64,000 nucleotides of DNA from Pantoea phytobeneficialis (GCF_009728735.1 NZ_CP024636.1:1096705-1160704), one strand, 5' to 3'. Shown: positions 1 through 8,313, numbered from the stretch's first letter. Notes: generated by a model not told the origin, from the letters alone. Translations and numbers: made by a program.

Positions 1-64
1 TTCATCACAGAACGAAGCGCGCTGTAGCGCGGCTAATCTGCTGACTCTGCGGTTTTTTTATTTA

Positions 65-80
65 TGGCACACCCTTTGCT
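65..80 (+). promoter_or_regulatory. Sigma-54 promoter of glnK-amtB
   Basis: TGGCAC, four bases, then TTTGCT matches the -24/-12 sigma-54 consensus (TGGCAC-N4-TTGCA/T). It lies about 55 bases before the glnK start, as expected for an NtrC-activated nitrogen-limitation promoter. The NtrC sites were not clearly identified; bases 1-64 contain a GC-rich imperfect palindrome (around 16-34) but no convincing enhancer or gene end. Confidence 0.85.
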
Positions 81-134
81 TATATCCCTGCGTGTCCGGT
101 AAGACTCACTCATTAAATACCTGGAGGGGATCGT

Positions 135-473
135 ATGAAGCTGGTTACCGTGGTAATCAAACCATTTAAGCTGGAGGACGTGCGTGAAGCCTTATCCTCT
201 ATTGGCATTCAGGGACTGACAGTTACCGAAGTGAAGGGTTTCGGTCGCCAGAAAGGTCACGCAGAGCTTTATCGCGGTGCCGAGTACAGCGTGAACTTCC
301 TGCCAAAAGTAAAAATTGATATCGCCATTGCTGATGATCAACTGGACGAAGTCGTGGATGTGATCAGCAAAGCCGCTTACACCGGCAAGATTGGCGACGG
401 CAAAATTTTCGTTGCGGAACTGCAACGCGTTATCCGTATTCGTACTGGCGAGACCGACGAAGCAGCACTGTAA
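135..473 (+). CDS. glnK: Nitrogen regulatory PII protein GlnK
   Basis: Trimeric PII signal protein that reports glutamine, 2-oxoglutarate and ATP/ADP status and blocks the AmtB ammonium channel when nitrogen is plentiful. It has 112 residues, the exact family length, and the T-loop carries Tyr51 (in AEYSVNF), the uridylylation site. The start has a strong Shine-Dalgarno (GGAGGGGAT). It is followed 31 bases later by amtB, the usual glnK-amtB pair, and preceded by a sigma-54 promoter, so expression should rise under nitrogen limitation through NtrC. GlnK rather than GlnB is assigned from the amtB linkage. Confidence 0.97.
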   Translation: MKLVTVVIKPFKLEDVREALSSIGIQGLTVTEVKGFGRQKGHAELYRGAEYSVNFLPKVKIDIAIADDQLDEVVDVISKAAYTGKIGDGKIFVAELQRVIRIRTGETDEAAL

Positions 474-504
474 CTAGGCCTTGATTGTGATGGGATGGAA
501 AGAA

Positions 505-1794
505 ATGAATAAAATGATGACGAAGTTAGGCCTGACCAGCCTGGCGCTGTTACCGTCTCTGGCCATGGCGGCAGCTCCTGCCGTTGCGGATAAAGCCGAT
601 AACGCGTTTATGATGATCTGCACCGCGTTGGTGTTGTTCATGTCGATTCCGGGCATCGCCCTGTTTTACGGCGGTCTGATCCGCGGTAAAAACGTATTGT
701 CCATGCTGACTCAGGTAGCGGTAACCTTCTCTCTGGTTTGTGTGCTGTGGATGATTTACGGTTACTCGCTGGCTTTCAGCGAAGGCAATGCCTTCTTCGG
801 TAGCTTCCAGTGGGCGATGTTGAAAAATATCGAGCTGAAAGCGCTGATGGGCACCTTCTATCAATATATCCACGTTGCGTTCCAGGCTTCCTTCGCCTGT
901 ATCACCGTGGGCCTGATTGTGGGTTCCATTGCGGAACGTATTCGTTTCTCTGCGGTGCTGATTTTCGTTGCGGTATGGCTGACTCTGGCTTATCTGCCGA
1001 TTGCACACATGGTCTGGGCTGGCGGTCTGCTGGCATCTGATGGCGCGCTGGACTTTGCGGGCGGTACCGTTGTTCACATCAACGCTGCGGTTGCTGGTCT
1101 GGTCGGTGCTTATCTGGTGGGCAAACGTGCTGGCTTCGGTAAAGAAGCATTTAAACCGCACAACCTGCCAATGGTGTTCACGGGTACTGCAATCCTGTAT
1201 GTGGGCTGGTTCGGCTTCAACGCTGGTTCTGCTTCTGCGGCCAACGAAATCGCTGCCCTGGCATTCCTGAACACCGTCATTGCGACGGCGGGTGCGGTAC
1301 TGTCCTGGACCTTCGGTGAGTGGGCACTGCGTGGTAAGCCTTCTCTGCTGGGTGCCTCTTCAGGCTTCATCGCAGGTCTGGTTGCTATCACTCCGGCGTG
1401 TGGTTATGTCGGTGTTGGCGGCGCGCTGATTATCGGTCTGGTCGGTGGTTTGGCTGGTCTGTGGGGTGTCACGACCCTGAAGAAATGGCTGCGTGTTGAT
1501 GACCCGTGTGATGTGTTCGGTGTGCACGGCGTGTGTGGCATCGTGGGTTGTATCCTGACTGGTGTGTTCGCTTCCTCTTCACTGGGTGGCGTAGGTTATG
1601 CTGAAGGCGTAACCATGGGCCATCAGGTATGGATCCAGCTGTTCAGCGTGGGTGTCACCATCGTCTGGTCTGGTGTGGTTGCCTTCATTGGCTTCAAACT
1701 GGCCGATATGATTGTTGGCCTGCGTGTTCCAGAAGATCAGGAACGTGAAGGTCTGGATGTTAACAGCCACGGCGAAAACGCTTACAACCAGTAA
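505..1794 (+). CDS. amtB: Ammonium channel AmtB
   Basis: Inner-membrane ammonium/ammonia channel, trimeric, gated by GlnK. The 429-residue reading starts at ATG 505, giving MNKMMTKLGLTSLALLPSLAMA as a cleavable signal peptide that aligns with the E. coli precursor. An in-frame TTG at 481 and ATG at 490 exist but would prepend residues absent from homologues. The twin pore histidines are visible in PIAHMVW and FGVHGVCG, and the C-terminal GlnK-interacting tail (GLDVNSHGENAY) is intact. Transcribed with glnK and closed by a strong terminator at 1842-1867. Confidence 0.96.
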   Translation: MNKMMTKLGLTSLALLPSLAMAAAPAVADKADNAFMMICTALVLFMSIPGIALFYGGLIRGKNVLSMLTQVAVTFSLVCVLWMIYGYSLAFSEGNAFFGSFQWAMLKNIELKALMGTFYQYIHVAFQASFACITVGLIVGSIAERIRFSAVLIFVAVWLTLAYLPIAHMVWAGGLLASDGALDFAGGTVVHINAAVAGLVGAYLVGKRAGFGKEAFKPHNLPMVFTGTAILYVGWFGFNAGSASAANEIAALAFLNTVIATAGAVLSWTFGEWALRGKPSLLGASSGFIAGLVAITPACGYVGVGGALIIGLVGGLAGLWGVTTLKKWLRVDDPCDVFGVHGVCGIVGCILTGVFASSSLGGVGYAEGVTMGHQVWIQLFSVGVTIVWSGVVAFIGFKLADMIVGLRVPEDQEREGLDVNSHGENAYNQ

Positions 1795-1841
1795 GAGCCG
1801 GGCTGAAAAAGAGAGCAGTGCGCTAAAATAATAAAAAGCAG

Positions 1842-1867
1842 AAGGGGCGAGTCATCGCCCCTTTTTT
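1842..1867 (+). terminator. Rho-independent terminator after amtB
   Basis: AAGGGGCGA, four-base loop, TCGCCCCTT followed by a T run. It overlaps the last bases of the convergent tesB gene, so it may serve both directions. Confidence 0.88.
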
Positions 1868-2729
1868 ATTCGCTGCGTTGGCGCATCACCCCTTCCTGCA
1901 CCGTGGTTGCCACCAGCGTGCCATCCTGAGTAAAAAACTCCCCGCGTACAAACCCGCGTGCACCTGATGCTGAGGTGCTGACAACGCTATACAGCAGCCA
2001 TTCTGACAGGTCGAACGGGCGGTGGAACCACATTGAGTGGTCGATAGTCGCGACCTGCATGTCGGGCTCAAGGAAGCCTTTGCCGTGCGGCTGAAGCGCT
2101 ACAGGCAGGAAGTTGAGGTCTGATGCATAGCCAAGCAGATATTGGTGAATCCGACGATCCTGCGGCAGTTGACCGTTAGCACGCACCCACACCTGACGTA
2201 CCGGCTCATCAACACGGCCTTTCAGCGGGTTGTGAATCTGCACCGGACGAATATCGAGAGGACGTTCAGAGAGGAATTTTTCCCGTAATTTAATCGGCAG
2301 ATGCGCTGCCAGCTTATGCGCCAGATCCTGTTCCGATGGCAAATTATCCGGGGCGGGGACCTGTGGCATGCTGTTCTGATGCTCAAATCCGCTTTCCGGT
2401 GCCTGGAACGAGGCCGTCATGTAGAAGATCGGTTGTCCATTTTGTACAGCGCTGACGCGGCGCGCGCTAAAGCTTTTGCCATCCCGTAGAGTTTCGACAT
2501 CATAGATAATGGCTTTCTGGCTATCGCCCGGACGCAGGAAGTAACTATGGAATGAGTGAATGATACGTGCTTCCGGCACTGTCTGTTTCGCTGCATAAAG
2601 CGCCTGGCCAACCACCTGACCACCAAACACCTGACGCAGGCCGAGGTCTTCGCTTTGACCGCGAAATAATCCCTCTTCCAGTTTTTCCAGATTCAACAAA
2701 TTAAGCAGGTTGTGCAGTGCCTGGCTCAT
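1866..2729 (-). CDS. tesB: Acyl-CoA thioesterase II TesB
   Basis: Cytosolic double-hotdog thioesterase that hydrolyses medium- and long-chain acyl-CoAs. The 287-residue product starting [10 protein letters not shown] is nearly collinear with E. coli TesB (286 residues). Conserved stretches include [32 protein letters not shown] and the C-terminal [13 protein letters not shown] with the catalytic Asp. An in-frame start 60 bases upstream would add 20 residues not found in the family, so the MSQAL start at 2729 is chosen. Convergent with amtB; no regulation visible. Confidence 0.96.
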   Translation of the reverse strand: MSQALHNLLNLLNLEKLEEGLFRGQSEDLGLRQVFGGQVVGQALYAAKQTVPEARIIHSFHSYFLRPGDSQKAIIYDVETLRDGKSFSARRVSAVQNGQPIFYMTASFQAPESGFEHQNSMPQVPAPDNLPSEQDLAHKLAAHLPIKLREKFLSERPLDIRPVQIHNPLKGRVDEPVRQVWVRANGQLPQDRRIHQYLLGYASDLNFLPVALQPHGKGFLEPDMQVATIDHSMWFHRPFDLSEWLLYSVVSTSASGARGFVRGEFFTQDGTLVATTVQEGVMRQRSE

Positions 2730-2934
2730 AACGGATTCCTCAGTGATACCGGTCGGGCAAGTGTGAAAGATCCGACCAGTTGTCGTCAATCTTTTTGCCG
2801 TGGTTTCAGCAATCTAAGACCCGTCTTAAGCGCATTGCGGATTTTTGTGCCAGAATTAAGGGCATTCGGCGGTTGAATAGCTGCACATTATTTTTGCCGC
2901 CGACAATCATAGTGTTCATAAGGAGACGACATCA

Positions 2935-3492
2935 ATGAAACTCTGGCAAATCATTAGCGGTATGACATTGGCTGTGGCGGTCGCAGGGTGCGCGGATCAC
3001 AGCAAACCGGTGGCAACGCCAACGTTGGGTGCAACGGTTGCCGGTCAGCAAACGGCCATTGCGCAGCCGAATGTAAGTGGCTCCATTTATATTCGCCAGC
3101 GTATTGCGTTACCGCCGGATGCGGTGCTGACGGTGACTCTGTCAGATGCCTCACAGTCCGATGCACCATCCCGCGTGCTGGCGCAGCATGTGGTGCGTAC
3201 CGAGGGCAAACAGGCACCGTTCCAGTTTGTGCTGCCCTTTAACCCGGCAGACATCCAGCCGAACGCACGCATTCTGTTGAGTGCAGCAATAGCCATTGAT
3301 GGCAGACTGGCGTTTATCACTGATACGGTAAAACCGGTGATTAATCAGGGCGGAACCAAGGTCGAATTGTTGCTGGTGCCTACCACCAATATGGCGATGC
3401 CAACGCAGCCTGGTGCGGCAACGACCGTGCCGTCTACCTCTCCAACGCAGGTGACACCATCGTCTTCAGTGCCTGCGGCGACCAGTATGTAA
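2935..3492 (+). CDS. ybaY: YbaY family lipoprotein
   Basis: Predicted lipoprotein of unknown function. The N terminus MKLWQIISGMTLAVAVAGC is a lipoprotein signal with lipobox VAGC at Cys19. The body contains the YbaY/DUF306-like beta-sandwich (SGSIYIRQRIALPPDAVLTVTL, with the FNPADIQPNARILLSAAI segment) and a Thr/Ser/Pro-rich tail. At 185 residues it matches E. coli YbaY (190) along its whole length. Shine-Dalgarno AAGGAGACGAC precedes the ATG. It is a single gene divergent from tesB and convergent with atl. Confidence 0.94.
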   Translation: MKLWQIISGMTLAVAVAGCADHSKPVATPTLGATVAGQQTAIAQPNVSGSIYIRQRIALPPDAVLTVTLSDASQSDAPSRVLAQHVVRTEGKQAPFQFVLPFNPADIQPNARILLSAAIAIDGRLAFITDTVKPVINQGGTKVELLLVPTTNMAMPTQPGAATTVPSTSPTQVTPSSSVPAATSM

Positions 3493-3500
3493 ACGGATAT

Positions 3501-3530
3501 CGTCCCGGCGCGATTTATCGCACCGGGACG
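3501..3530. repeat. Palindrome between ybaY and atl
   Basis: CGTCCCGG and CCGGGACG flank a loop that contains CGCGATTTATCGC, the central part of the dispersed repeat family seen elsewhere in the window. It lies between two convergent genes and could act as a bidirectional terminator-like hairpin, although no long T run follows. Confidence 0.5.
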
Positions 3531-3545
3531 AATGTGTACCGGGTA

Positions 3546-3860
3546 TCAATCCTGATCCCAACGATATCGCGCCAGTTCAATTTCTCCCGCATCACTCACT
3601 TCGATCCCTTCAGCTTCCAGCGCATCGCGCTGACGAAACAAATCATCACCCTGTAGCGAAATACGTCCGTGACGATTCAGGACACGATGCCAGGGTAACT
3701 GGCTGCCGGGCGGGAGACGTTTCAGCACGCCACCCACCTGACGTGCCGCACGCGGGGATCCAGCCAGACGGGCGACATCACCATAGGTCATCACTTTACC
3801 GGGGGGAATGGCGGCAACAATCTGCCACACGCGCTGCGGAAAGCTATCGTGTTCACTCAT
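3546..3860 (-). CDS. atl: Alkyltransferase-like protein Atl (YbaZ)
   Basis: Homologue of O6-alkylguanine-DNA alkyltransferase without alkyl-transfer activity. Atl proteins bind O6-alkylguanine and hand the lesion to nucleotide excision repair. The 104-residue protein has the DNA-binding helix region (MTYGDVARLAGSPRAARQVGGVL) and the active-site motif reads PWHR (Trp57) instead of PCHR, the Cys-to-Trp change diagnostic of the family. Single gene, convergent with ybaY and upstream of the SRP RNA. Confidence 0.95.
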   Translation of the reverse strand: MSEHDSFPQRVWQIVAAIPPGKVMTYGDVARLAGSPRAARQVGGVLKRLPPGSQLPWHRVLNRHGRISLQGDDLFRQRDALEAEGIEVSDAGEIELARYRWDQD

Positions 3861-3960
3861 TGGGTCGTCCTGAATAACCGCAAAGGGCAGACTTTAACAT
3901 GAACCAGGGCACGCATAATCGCCTGTCTGTTCAAGAAAACAACGGTCATCCGGCGTTTGC

Positions 3961-3989
3961 TTGCAATTGCCGGGGGCTTACCTGATAAT
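3961..3989 (+). promoter_or_regulatory. Promoter of the 4.5S RNA gene
   Basis: TTGCAA (3961-3966) and GATAAT (3984-3989) with a 17-base spacer. Predicted transcription starts about 25 bases before the mature 5' end of 4.5S RNA, in keeping with the short processed leader known in E. coli. A GC-rich stretch follows the -10 box. Confidence 0.7.
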
Positions 3990-4020
3990 GCCAGCGCTCT
4001 CGTAATGAGGGCTAGTCAAT

Positions 4021-4134
4021 GGGGGCCCTGTTGGTTCTCCCGCAATGCTAACTTGTGAACTCGGTCAGGTCCGGAAGGAAGCAGCCGCAGCAGGCGACGC
4101 GTGTGCCGGGATGTAGCTGGCAGGGCCTCCACCA
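4021..4134 (+). ncRNA. ffs: Signal recognition particle 4.5S RNA
   Basis: RNA partner of Ffh in the signal recognition particle, which delivers nascent inner-membrane proteins to FtsY. The 114-base gene forms one long hairpin: the 5' GGGGGCCCTG pairs with the 3' CAGGGCCTCC. The conserved tetraloop domain GGTCAGGTCCGGAAGGAAGCAGCC and the downstream GTGTGCCGGGATGTAGCTGGCAG are near-identical to E. coli. Location next to atl (ybaZ) matches E. coli. The exact mature 3' end is uncertain by a few bases. Confidence 0.95.
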
Positions 4135-4258
4135 TTTCTGCCTCGAAAAAATCCCCTTAAATTCAATCAATAGCGTGCTGCTGGCACTCCTTTGCCAGTG
4201 AAAGGTCAATCCCTGAAAATCGGTTGCTGCAACAGGCTGGGCAAGAGAAGGGAAAAAC

Positions 4259-4477
4259 TTAGCGGACGAACTTCCAGACAGACCCGGGCACTTTATCGTA
4301 GAGCTTATTCATCGTCAGCTCTGCAAGGCGGTGATCGGCAGCCGAGTAAAATACCGCTAACTCGTCATCGGACAATTCATACTTGTTTTTTTCAATCACC
4401 CGCTCAAGGGTATCGATTGAGCGACAGCGGCGCAGTCGCATCAAATAATCGGTTTTGGTTAAGGCTTGATTGCTCAT
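4259..4477 (-). CDS. hha: Hemolysin-expression modulator Hha
   Basis: Small nucleoid-associated protein of the Hha/YmoA family that binds H-NS and strengthens silencing of AT-rich, often horizontally acquired DNA. At 72 residues it has the exact family length and differs from E. coli Hha at only a handful of positions ([39 protein letters not shown]). It lies 24 bases downstream of tomB on the same strand, forming the tomB-hha toxin-antitoxin-like operon. Confidence 0.97.
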   Translation of the reverse strand: MSNQALTKTDYLMRLRRCRSIDTLERVIEKNKYELSDDELAVFYSAADHRLAELTMNKLYDKVPGSVWKFVR

Positions 4478-4501
4478 AAATAAATCGTTCTCACTCTGAT
4501 G

Positions 4502-4879
4502 CTAAAAGGAATGGCTGGGTTGCTGTAGAAAAGCGCACTCTTCGGCAAACAGGTTAAATAAGCGTCGTGCTGAACGTTGCCAACGTTGAAGATCCTGAGT
4601 ATTGATTCCGTAACTGCTAAACAACATAAAGGTATCGTCAAGATATTCATCGATTTGCGTTATCAGTGCTTCATCTTCAACATGCTTAATTTTGTAATTC
4701 ATCGTGAAAGACGCGATATGCTCAATCAAATCGTTGAGCTGTAAATTGCTTTCAGAAGTAGGATCATTAACCCAGCCATGATGACTGTCAGTTAATGTTG
4801 CCATACTTTCGTCAAACAGGTTCTCACACAGAAATTTAAGCTGGGCAATATCATGCCGTTTCGGTGAGTATTCGTCCAT
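4502..4879 (-). CDS. tomB: Hha antidote / biofilm modulator TomB
   Basis: Partner of Hha (formerly YbaJ) that counteracts Hha toxicity and influences biofilm and conjugation phenotypes. The 125-residue reading begins MDEYSPKRHDIAQLKFLCE, preceded by Shine-Dalgarno GGAGGGG. An in-frame ATG 24 bases upstream has no better site. Conserved core WVNDPTSESNLQLNDLIEHIASF and EQIDEYLDDTFMLFSSYGIN-type segment are present. The C terminus diverges from E. coli (EECAFLQQPSHSF). First gene of the tomB-hha operon. Confidence 0.95.
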   Translation of the reverse strand: MDEYSPKRHDIAQLKFLCENLFDESMATLTDSHHGWVNDPTSESNLQLNDLIEHIASFTMNYKIKHVEDEALITQIDEYLDDTFMLFSSYGINTQDLQRWQRSARRLFNLFAEECAFLQQPSHSF

Positions 4880-5025
4880 CTTTTTCCCCTCCATAGCTAG
4901 CACGGTTACCGCAGCGCGGCGAGATTTGGAAAAGTGGCCAGGAAGCGATCACGAATAAAATGAATTCAGCGACTCCTCAAATATAATCCAGATTCATTAG
5001 TTTTGCTCACCTCCATTACCAAATA

Positions 5026-5433
5026 TTACAATTCATCGGCGGGTGAAGGGCGTGTATTGTCTATCACTTCGAACACCAGTGCGCCCGGCTGGATATGAAA
5101 CAGAACATCTTCCTGACGTGTAAAGGTTTCATTTAAATCCTGACAGGGACTAAATAAATTCCACTGGAAATCGTAAAGCATTTTAAATCGATTATTAGCG
5201 ATAATCTTGATGGAAATAATGCGAAAACTCTCGGGAACTAATCGCGCATTTTGTGAATACCATTGTAAATCACCCGCCAGCGCTGAGGCTATTTTGAGAA
5301 TATTCCCTTGAATTAATGCCTGCAACTTTGTGCAGTTATCCTCACCGACCGCAATATCACAATGAATAATGGCCTGCATCGTTAACCCGGTATAAAGGCT
5401 GTTGTTTCTATCATTGGGGTTTCTGACAAACAT
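5026..5433 (-). CDS. Hypothetical protein
   Basis: Unrecognised 135-residue protein starting MFVRNPNDRNNSLYTGL, with a plausible Shine-Dalgarno (AAGGTGAGC) six bases upstream. It is soluble by eye, with no signal peptide or membrane helix. Base composition is clearly more AT-rich than the neighbouring core genes. It sits alone between tomB and the zinc-transport cluster, a position with no equivalent in E. coli, so it is probably acquired or lineage-specific. The ending FEVIDNTRPSPADEL contains no motif I can assign. Confidence 0.6.
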   Translation of the reverse strand: MFVRNPNDRNNSLYTGLTMQAIIHCDIAVGEDNCTKLQALIQGNILKIASALAGDLQWYSQNARLVPESFRIISIKIIANNRFKMLYDFQWNLFSPCQDLNETFTRQEDVLFHIQPGALVFEVIDNTRPSPADEL

Positions 5434-5595
5434 TGCAAGCTCACCTTAAGCATAAATAGCTATTGTTGTGATGGATTGCATTACGGGAGGTCATGAGAAG
5501 GAGGCGAATTCAAAAGGTGAGGGAGGATGCAGGATAGCGCTGGTTAACTTTTGAAACACTTTCCCCCTGACTAACCGACAGAAGAGTCTGATAGT

Positions 5596-5618
5596 GTATT
5601 GTTATGTTATAACATTTT
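5596..5618. promoter_or_regulatory. Zur-like operator upstream of the metal ABC operon
   Basis: A palindrome with halves TTGTTATG and TATAACATTT resembles the enterobacterial Zur consensus (GAAATGTTATANTATAACATTTC). It lies just before the first gene of the metal importer. A closer match precedes the zinc-free ribosomal protein genes at 8601-8623, which supports zinc-dependent repression of both units. Binding is inferred from sequence. Confidence 0.65.
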
Positions 5619-5629
5619 GGTTGTACCGT

Positions 5630-5734
5630 ATGAATCATAGTGGATTACTGTTGTCGCTAGGCGGGCGCTTGCTGGTCGCGCTGCTGTTGGTTGCCCTGTT
5701 GGGATTGGCCATTGTGTGGGGCATGCAAAAATGA
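5630..5734 (+). CDS. 34-residue membrane peptide coupled to the metal ABC operon
   Basis: Small open frame encoding 34 residues, MNHSGLLLSLGGRLLVALLL followed by VALLGLAIVWGMQK: a short polar start, one long hydrophobic helix and a C-terminal Lys. Its TGA (5732-5734) overlaps the ATG of the ATPase gene (5731), a typical translational-coupling arrangement, and it begins about 12 bases after the Zur-like operator. It may be a leader that couples translation or a small accessory subunit, like other single-helix peptides bound to membrane complexes. No clear Shine-Dalgarno is visible, which lowers confidence. Confidence 0.5.
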   Translation: MNHSGLLLSLGGRLLVALLLVALLGLAIVWGMQK

Positions 5735-6387
5735 TGCGTTTTCACCACTTGCAGGCTGGCTATCAAGGGCAAAGGGTTACACCAACGATCAACGGTGAGT
5801 TGGTAGCAGGTAGTATGACGGCGTTGATTGGCGCCAATGGCAGCGGAAAATCGACGCTGTTGAAAACCATCGCCGGTTTACTGACGCCGATTTCAGGGCG
5901 TTGTGAGCTGAAGGTTTCCCGTAAAGAACTGGGTTGGTTGCCACAGCGTACCGAGTTGGAAACGCGCTTCCCTGTCACGGCCTATGAGTTGGTCGCGATG
6001 GGGTGCTGGCCGCGTTGTGGTTGGTTTGGCGCGATTAACCGCGCGCTACGCAAAGAGATTGATGCGGCACTTGATGCGGTGCAGATGCGTGATTTCGCGG
6101 ATGCACAGCCTGCCACCTTGTCAGGAGGTCAGTTACAGCGCGTGTTATTCGCCCGCCTGATGCTGCAACGCAGCAAGTTGTGGCTGCTGGATGAACCCTT
6201 TAATGGTATCGACAGCCAGACCGTGACTTTGTTGATGTCAATCCTGCAACAGCAGCAACAGGCAGGCACCACCTTGTTGGTGGTATTGCATGATCGTCCT
6301 TTGGTTGAACGTTATTTTCAGGATGTGTTGTCGCTGGATGCAGTTGAATCCGCCCGCGTCTCTCTGTTGCAGAAGGTGGCATCGTGA
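5731..6387 (+). CDS. Metal (zinc-type) ABC transporter ATP-binding protein
   Basis: ATPase of a ZnuABC/AztABC-like importer. The 218-residue protein has Walker A GANGSGKST, signature LSGGQLQR and Walker B LWLLDEP followed by FNGID, with a switch His in VVLHDRP. ATG at 5731 overlaps the stop of the preceding 34-residue frame; a second ATG follows directly at 5734. Its TGA overlaps the GTG start of the permease, so the operon is tightly coupled. The chromosomal znuACB locus is normally elsewhere, so this is probably a second zinc uptake system. Zn rather than Mn is inferred from the binding protein and the Zur-like box. Confidence 0.88.
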   Translation: MMRFHHLQAGYQGQRVTPTINGELVAGSMTALIGANGSGKSTLLKTIAGLLTPISGRCELKVSRKELGWLPQRTELETRFPVTAYELVAMGCWPRCGWFGAINRALRKEIDAALDAVQMRDFADAQPATLSGGQLQRVLFARLMLQRSKLWLLDEPFNGIDSQTVTLLMSILQQQQQAGTTLLVVLHDRPLVERYFQDVLSLDAVESARVSLLQKVAS

Positions 6388-7223
6388 CTTTACTGCAACC
6401 TTTCATCGAATTCGGTTTTATGCGCCGTGCTCTGGTGGCCTGTGTGGCGCTGGCGCTGAGTGCCACACCACTGGGTGTGTTTCTCTCATTACGACGCATG
6501 AGCCTGATTGGCGATGCACTTTCTCACGCGGTACTGCCCGGTGCGGCGATTGGCTATCTCATCTCTGGTTTGTCGCTGGTGGCAATGGGGATTGGTGGCT
6601 TGATTGCCGGTCTGGCCGTTGCGCTTCTCTCCGGTGCTGTCAGCCGATATACCCCGCTTAAAGAAGATGCCAGCTTTGCCGGTTTTTATCTGGGTTCGTT
6701 GGCACTGGGGGTCACTCTGGTGTCACTACGCGGTTCCAGCGTTGATCTGCTGCATGTGCTGTTTGGCTCGCTACTGGCGGTGGATAACGCAGCAATTGTG
6801 CTGGTCGGCGGTATTGCTGCCTTCACGTTACTGATGCTGGCGATCATTTATCGTCCGCTGGTGATAGACGCCTTCGATCCCGATTTTCTGCGCGCACAGG
6901 GCAAATGGAGTGCCCCTCTGGTGCACGGCATTTTTCTCACTCTGGTGGTCCTCAATCTGGTGGCCGGTTTTCAGGTGCTGGGCACCTTGATGTCGGTGGG
7001 ATTGATGATGTTGCCCGCCGCCAGCGCCCGTTTCTGGAGTCGCCATCTCGCCTGCATGCTCGGCGTTGCCATGTTGCTGGCAGTGATCGCCGCGCTGATC
7101 GGGCTGATGTTGTCGTGGCATTACTCACTGCCTGCGGGGCCGGCGGTGGTACTGAGTGCCGCCGGACTTTTTTTGCTTTCTGTTTTGACAGGACCATGTG
7201 GCGGTTTACTGCGCCGCCGATAA
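6384..7223 (+). CDS. Metal (zinc-type) ABC transporter permease
   Basis: Inner-membrane permease of the ABC-3 family (ZnuB/MntB type). The 279 residues are almost entirely hydrophobic with eight or so predicted helices. The family hallmark LSLRRMSLIGDALSHAVLPG lies near the N terminus, and the later LGTLMSVGLMMLPAASARFW segment matches permeases of this class. GTG start at 6384 overlaps the ATPase stop (GTGA), supporting this start over internal ones. It functions with the adjacent ATPase and binding protein. Confidence 0.9.
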   Translation: MTLLQPFIEFGFMRRALVACVALALSATPLGVFLSLRRMSLIGDALSHAVLPGAAIGYLISGLSLVAMGIGGLIAGLAVALLSGAVSRYTPLKEDASFAGFYLGSLALGVTLVSLRGSSVDLLHVLFGSLLAVDNAAIVLVGGIAAFTLLMLAIIYRPLVIDAFDPDFLRAQGKWSAPLVHGIFLTLVVLNLVAGFQVLGTLMSVGLMMLPAASARFWSRHLACMLGVAMLLAVIAALIGLMLSWHYSLPAGPAVVLSAAGLFLLSVLTGPCGGLLRRR

Positions 7224-7245
7224 CGAAACCAATAAGGGGATGTGT

Positions 7246-8124
7246 ATGAAGAAGTTACCGATTAGCCTGGCGTTGGGTGCCATGTTGATCAGCCCGCTGG
7301 CGCTGGCAAAAACGGTGGATGCGGTAGCGAGTTTTACCGTGCTGGCGGATATCGTGAAACAAGTTGGTGGCGATCACGTTAAAGTGAAATCGCTGGTGGG
7401 GCCAAATGGCGATCCTCACACTTTTGAACCAACTCCGCAGGATAGCCAGGCACTGGCGCAGGCGGATGTGGTGTTTGTCAGCGGTCTGGGGCTGGAAGGC
7501 TGGATGGATCGACTGGTGAGCGCATCAGGTTACAAAGGCACGCTGGTGGTGGCCTCAACCGGCATCAATACCCGTGAAATGGTGGATGATGGTAAAACCA
7601 TTACCGATCCACACGCGTGGAACAGCATGGCGAATGGCGTGATTTATGCCACCAACGTCATGAACGCGTTAATCAAGGCCGATCCGGAAGATGCTGCCGC
7701 CATTCGTAAACAGGGCGAAAACTATATCCAGCAATTACAGAAACTCGACAGCTGGGCAAAAACATCCTTTGCCGCTGTACCGCAGAATAAACGCAAAGTG
7801 CTGACCAGCCATGATGCGTTTGGTTATTTTGGCCAGCGCTATGGCGTGGAATTCCTCGCCCCGGTCGGTTTCTCAACGGAAGCGGAAGCCAGTGCCAGCG
7901 ATGTAGCCTCGATCATCAAACAGCTCAAGGCTGAGCACATCAATACTTACTTTATGGAGAATCAGACCGATCCGCGTCTGGTGAAGCAGATTGCCAGCGC
8001 AACCGGCGCCAAACCAGGTGGTGAACTCTATCCGGAAGCGCTGTCGGAAGCCAATGGTCCGGCCGCCAGCTATGAAGCAGCATTCAAGCACAACGTGAAT
8101 GCCATGCTGAAAAGTATGCAGTAA
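7246..8124 (+). CDS. Metal (zinc-type) ABC transporter substrate-binding protein
   Basis: Periplasmic cluster A-I binding protein of 292 residues. Start at ATG 7246 follows AAGGGGATGTGT. Residues 1-21 (ending SPLALA) form a signal peptide. Probable metal ligands are His58 (GDPHTF), His123 (DPHAW) and His189 (TSHDAFGYF); a third His, rather than the Glu of manganese proteins, is typical of zinc binders. The fourth position reads LYPEAL, with Glu where many homologues have Asp. The His-rich loop of E. coli ZnuA is absent. Third gene of the operon, 22 bases after the permease. Confidence 0.9.
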   Translation: MKKLPISLALGAMLISPLALAKTVDAVASFTVLADIVKQVGGDHVKVKSLVGPNGDPHTFEPTPQDSQALAQADVVFVSGLGLEGWMDRLVSASGYKGTLVVASTGINTREMVDDGKTITDPHAWNSMANGVIYATNVMNALIKADPEDAAAIRKQGENYIQQLQKLDSWAKTSFAAVPQNKRKVLTSHDAFGYFGQRYGVEFLAPVGFSTEAEASASDVASIIKQLKAEHINTYFMENQTDPRLVKQIASATGAKPGGELYPEALSEANGPAASYEAAFKHNVNAMLKSMQ

Positions 8125-8126
8125 TA

Positions 8127-8155
8127 AAAAAGGCCGGGTATTAACCCGGCCAATT
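8127..8155. terminator. Bidirectional terminator between metal importer and L36B
   Basis: GGCCGGGT, four bases, ACCCGGCC at 8132-8151. On the minus strand the hairpin is followed by TTTTTTATTA, so it is a strong terminator for the rpmE2-rpmJ2 unit. On the plus strand the following AATTATC is weaker. Confidence 0.8.
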
Positions 8156-8169
8156 ATCACGACACCATC

Positions 8170-8313
8170 CTAACGTTTTTTCTTCTTTCTTCCCTGTACC
8201 GCTTTAAAGCGCGGATTGGTTTTGCAGATCACATAGATACGACCTTTACGACGCACGACTTTGCAATCTTTGTGACGGGTCTTCGCTGAACGCAATGAAC
8301 TCAATACCTGCAT
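8170..8313 (-). CDS. rpmJ2: Zinc-independent ribosomal protein bL36B (YkgO type)
   Basis: Alternative large-subunit protein that replaces zinc-binding bL36 under zinc starvation, freeing zinc. The 47-residue product ([20 protein letters not shown], ending QGRKKKKR) aligns over its whole length with E. coli YkgO (46 residues). Only Cys17 and Cys30 remain of the four-ligand CxxC...C...H zinc site, so it is a C-minus form. It starts 11 bases after rpmE2 on the same strand and is presumably translated from the same Zur-controlled mRNA. Confidence 0.93.
   Translation of the reverse strand: MQVLSSLRSAKTRHKDCKVVRRKGRIYVICKTNPRFKAVQGRKKKKR

Noticed and set aside
1..64. 3' end of an upstream mdlB-like gene
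   Set aside because: mdlB precedes glnK in E. coli, but the reading frames here give only about 8-14 residues with no recognisable similarity.
4192..4479. 95-codon plus-strand frame over hha
   Set aside because: Antisense to the near-identical Hha coding sequence.
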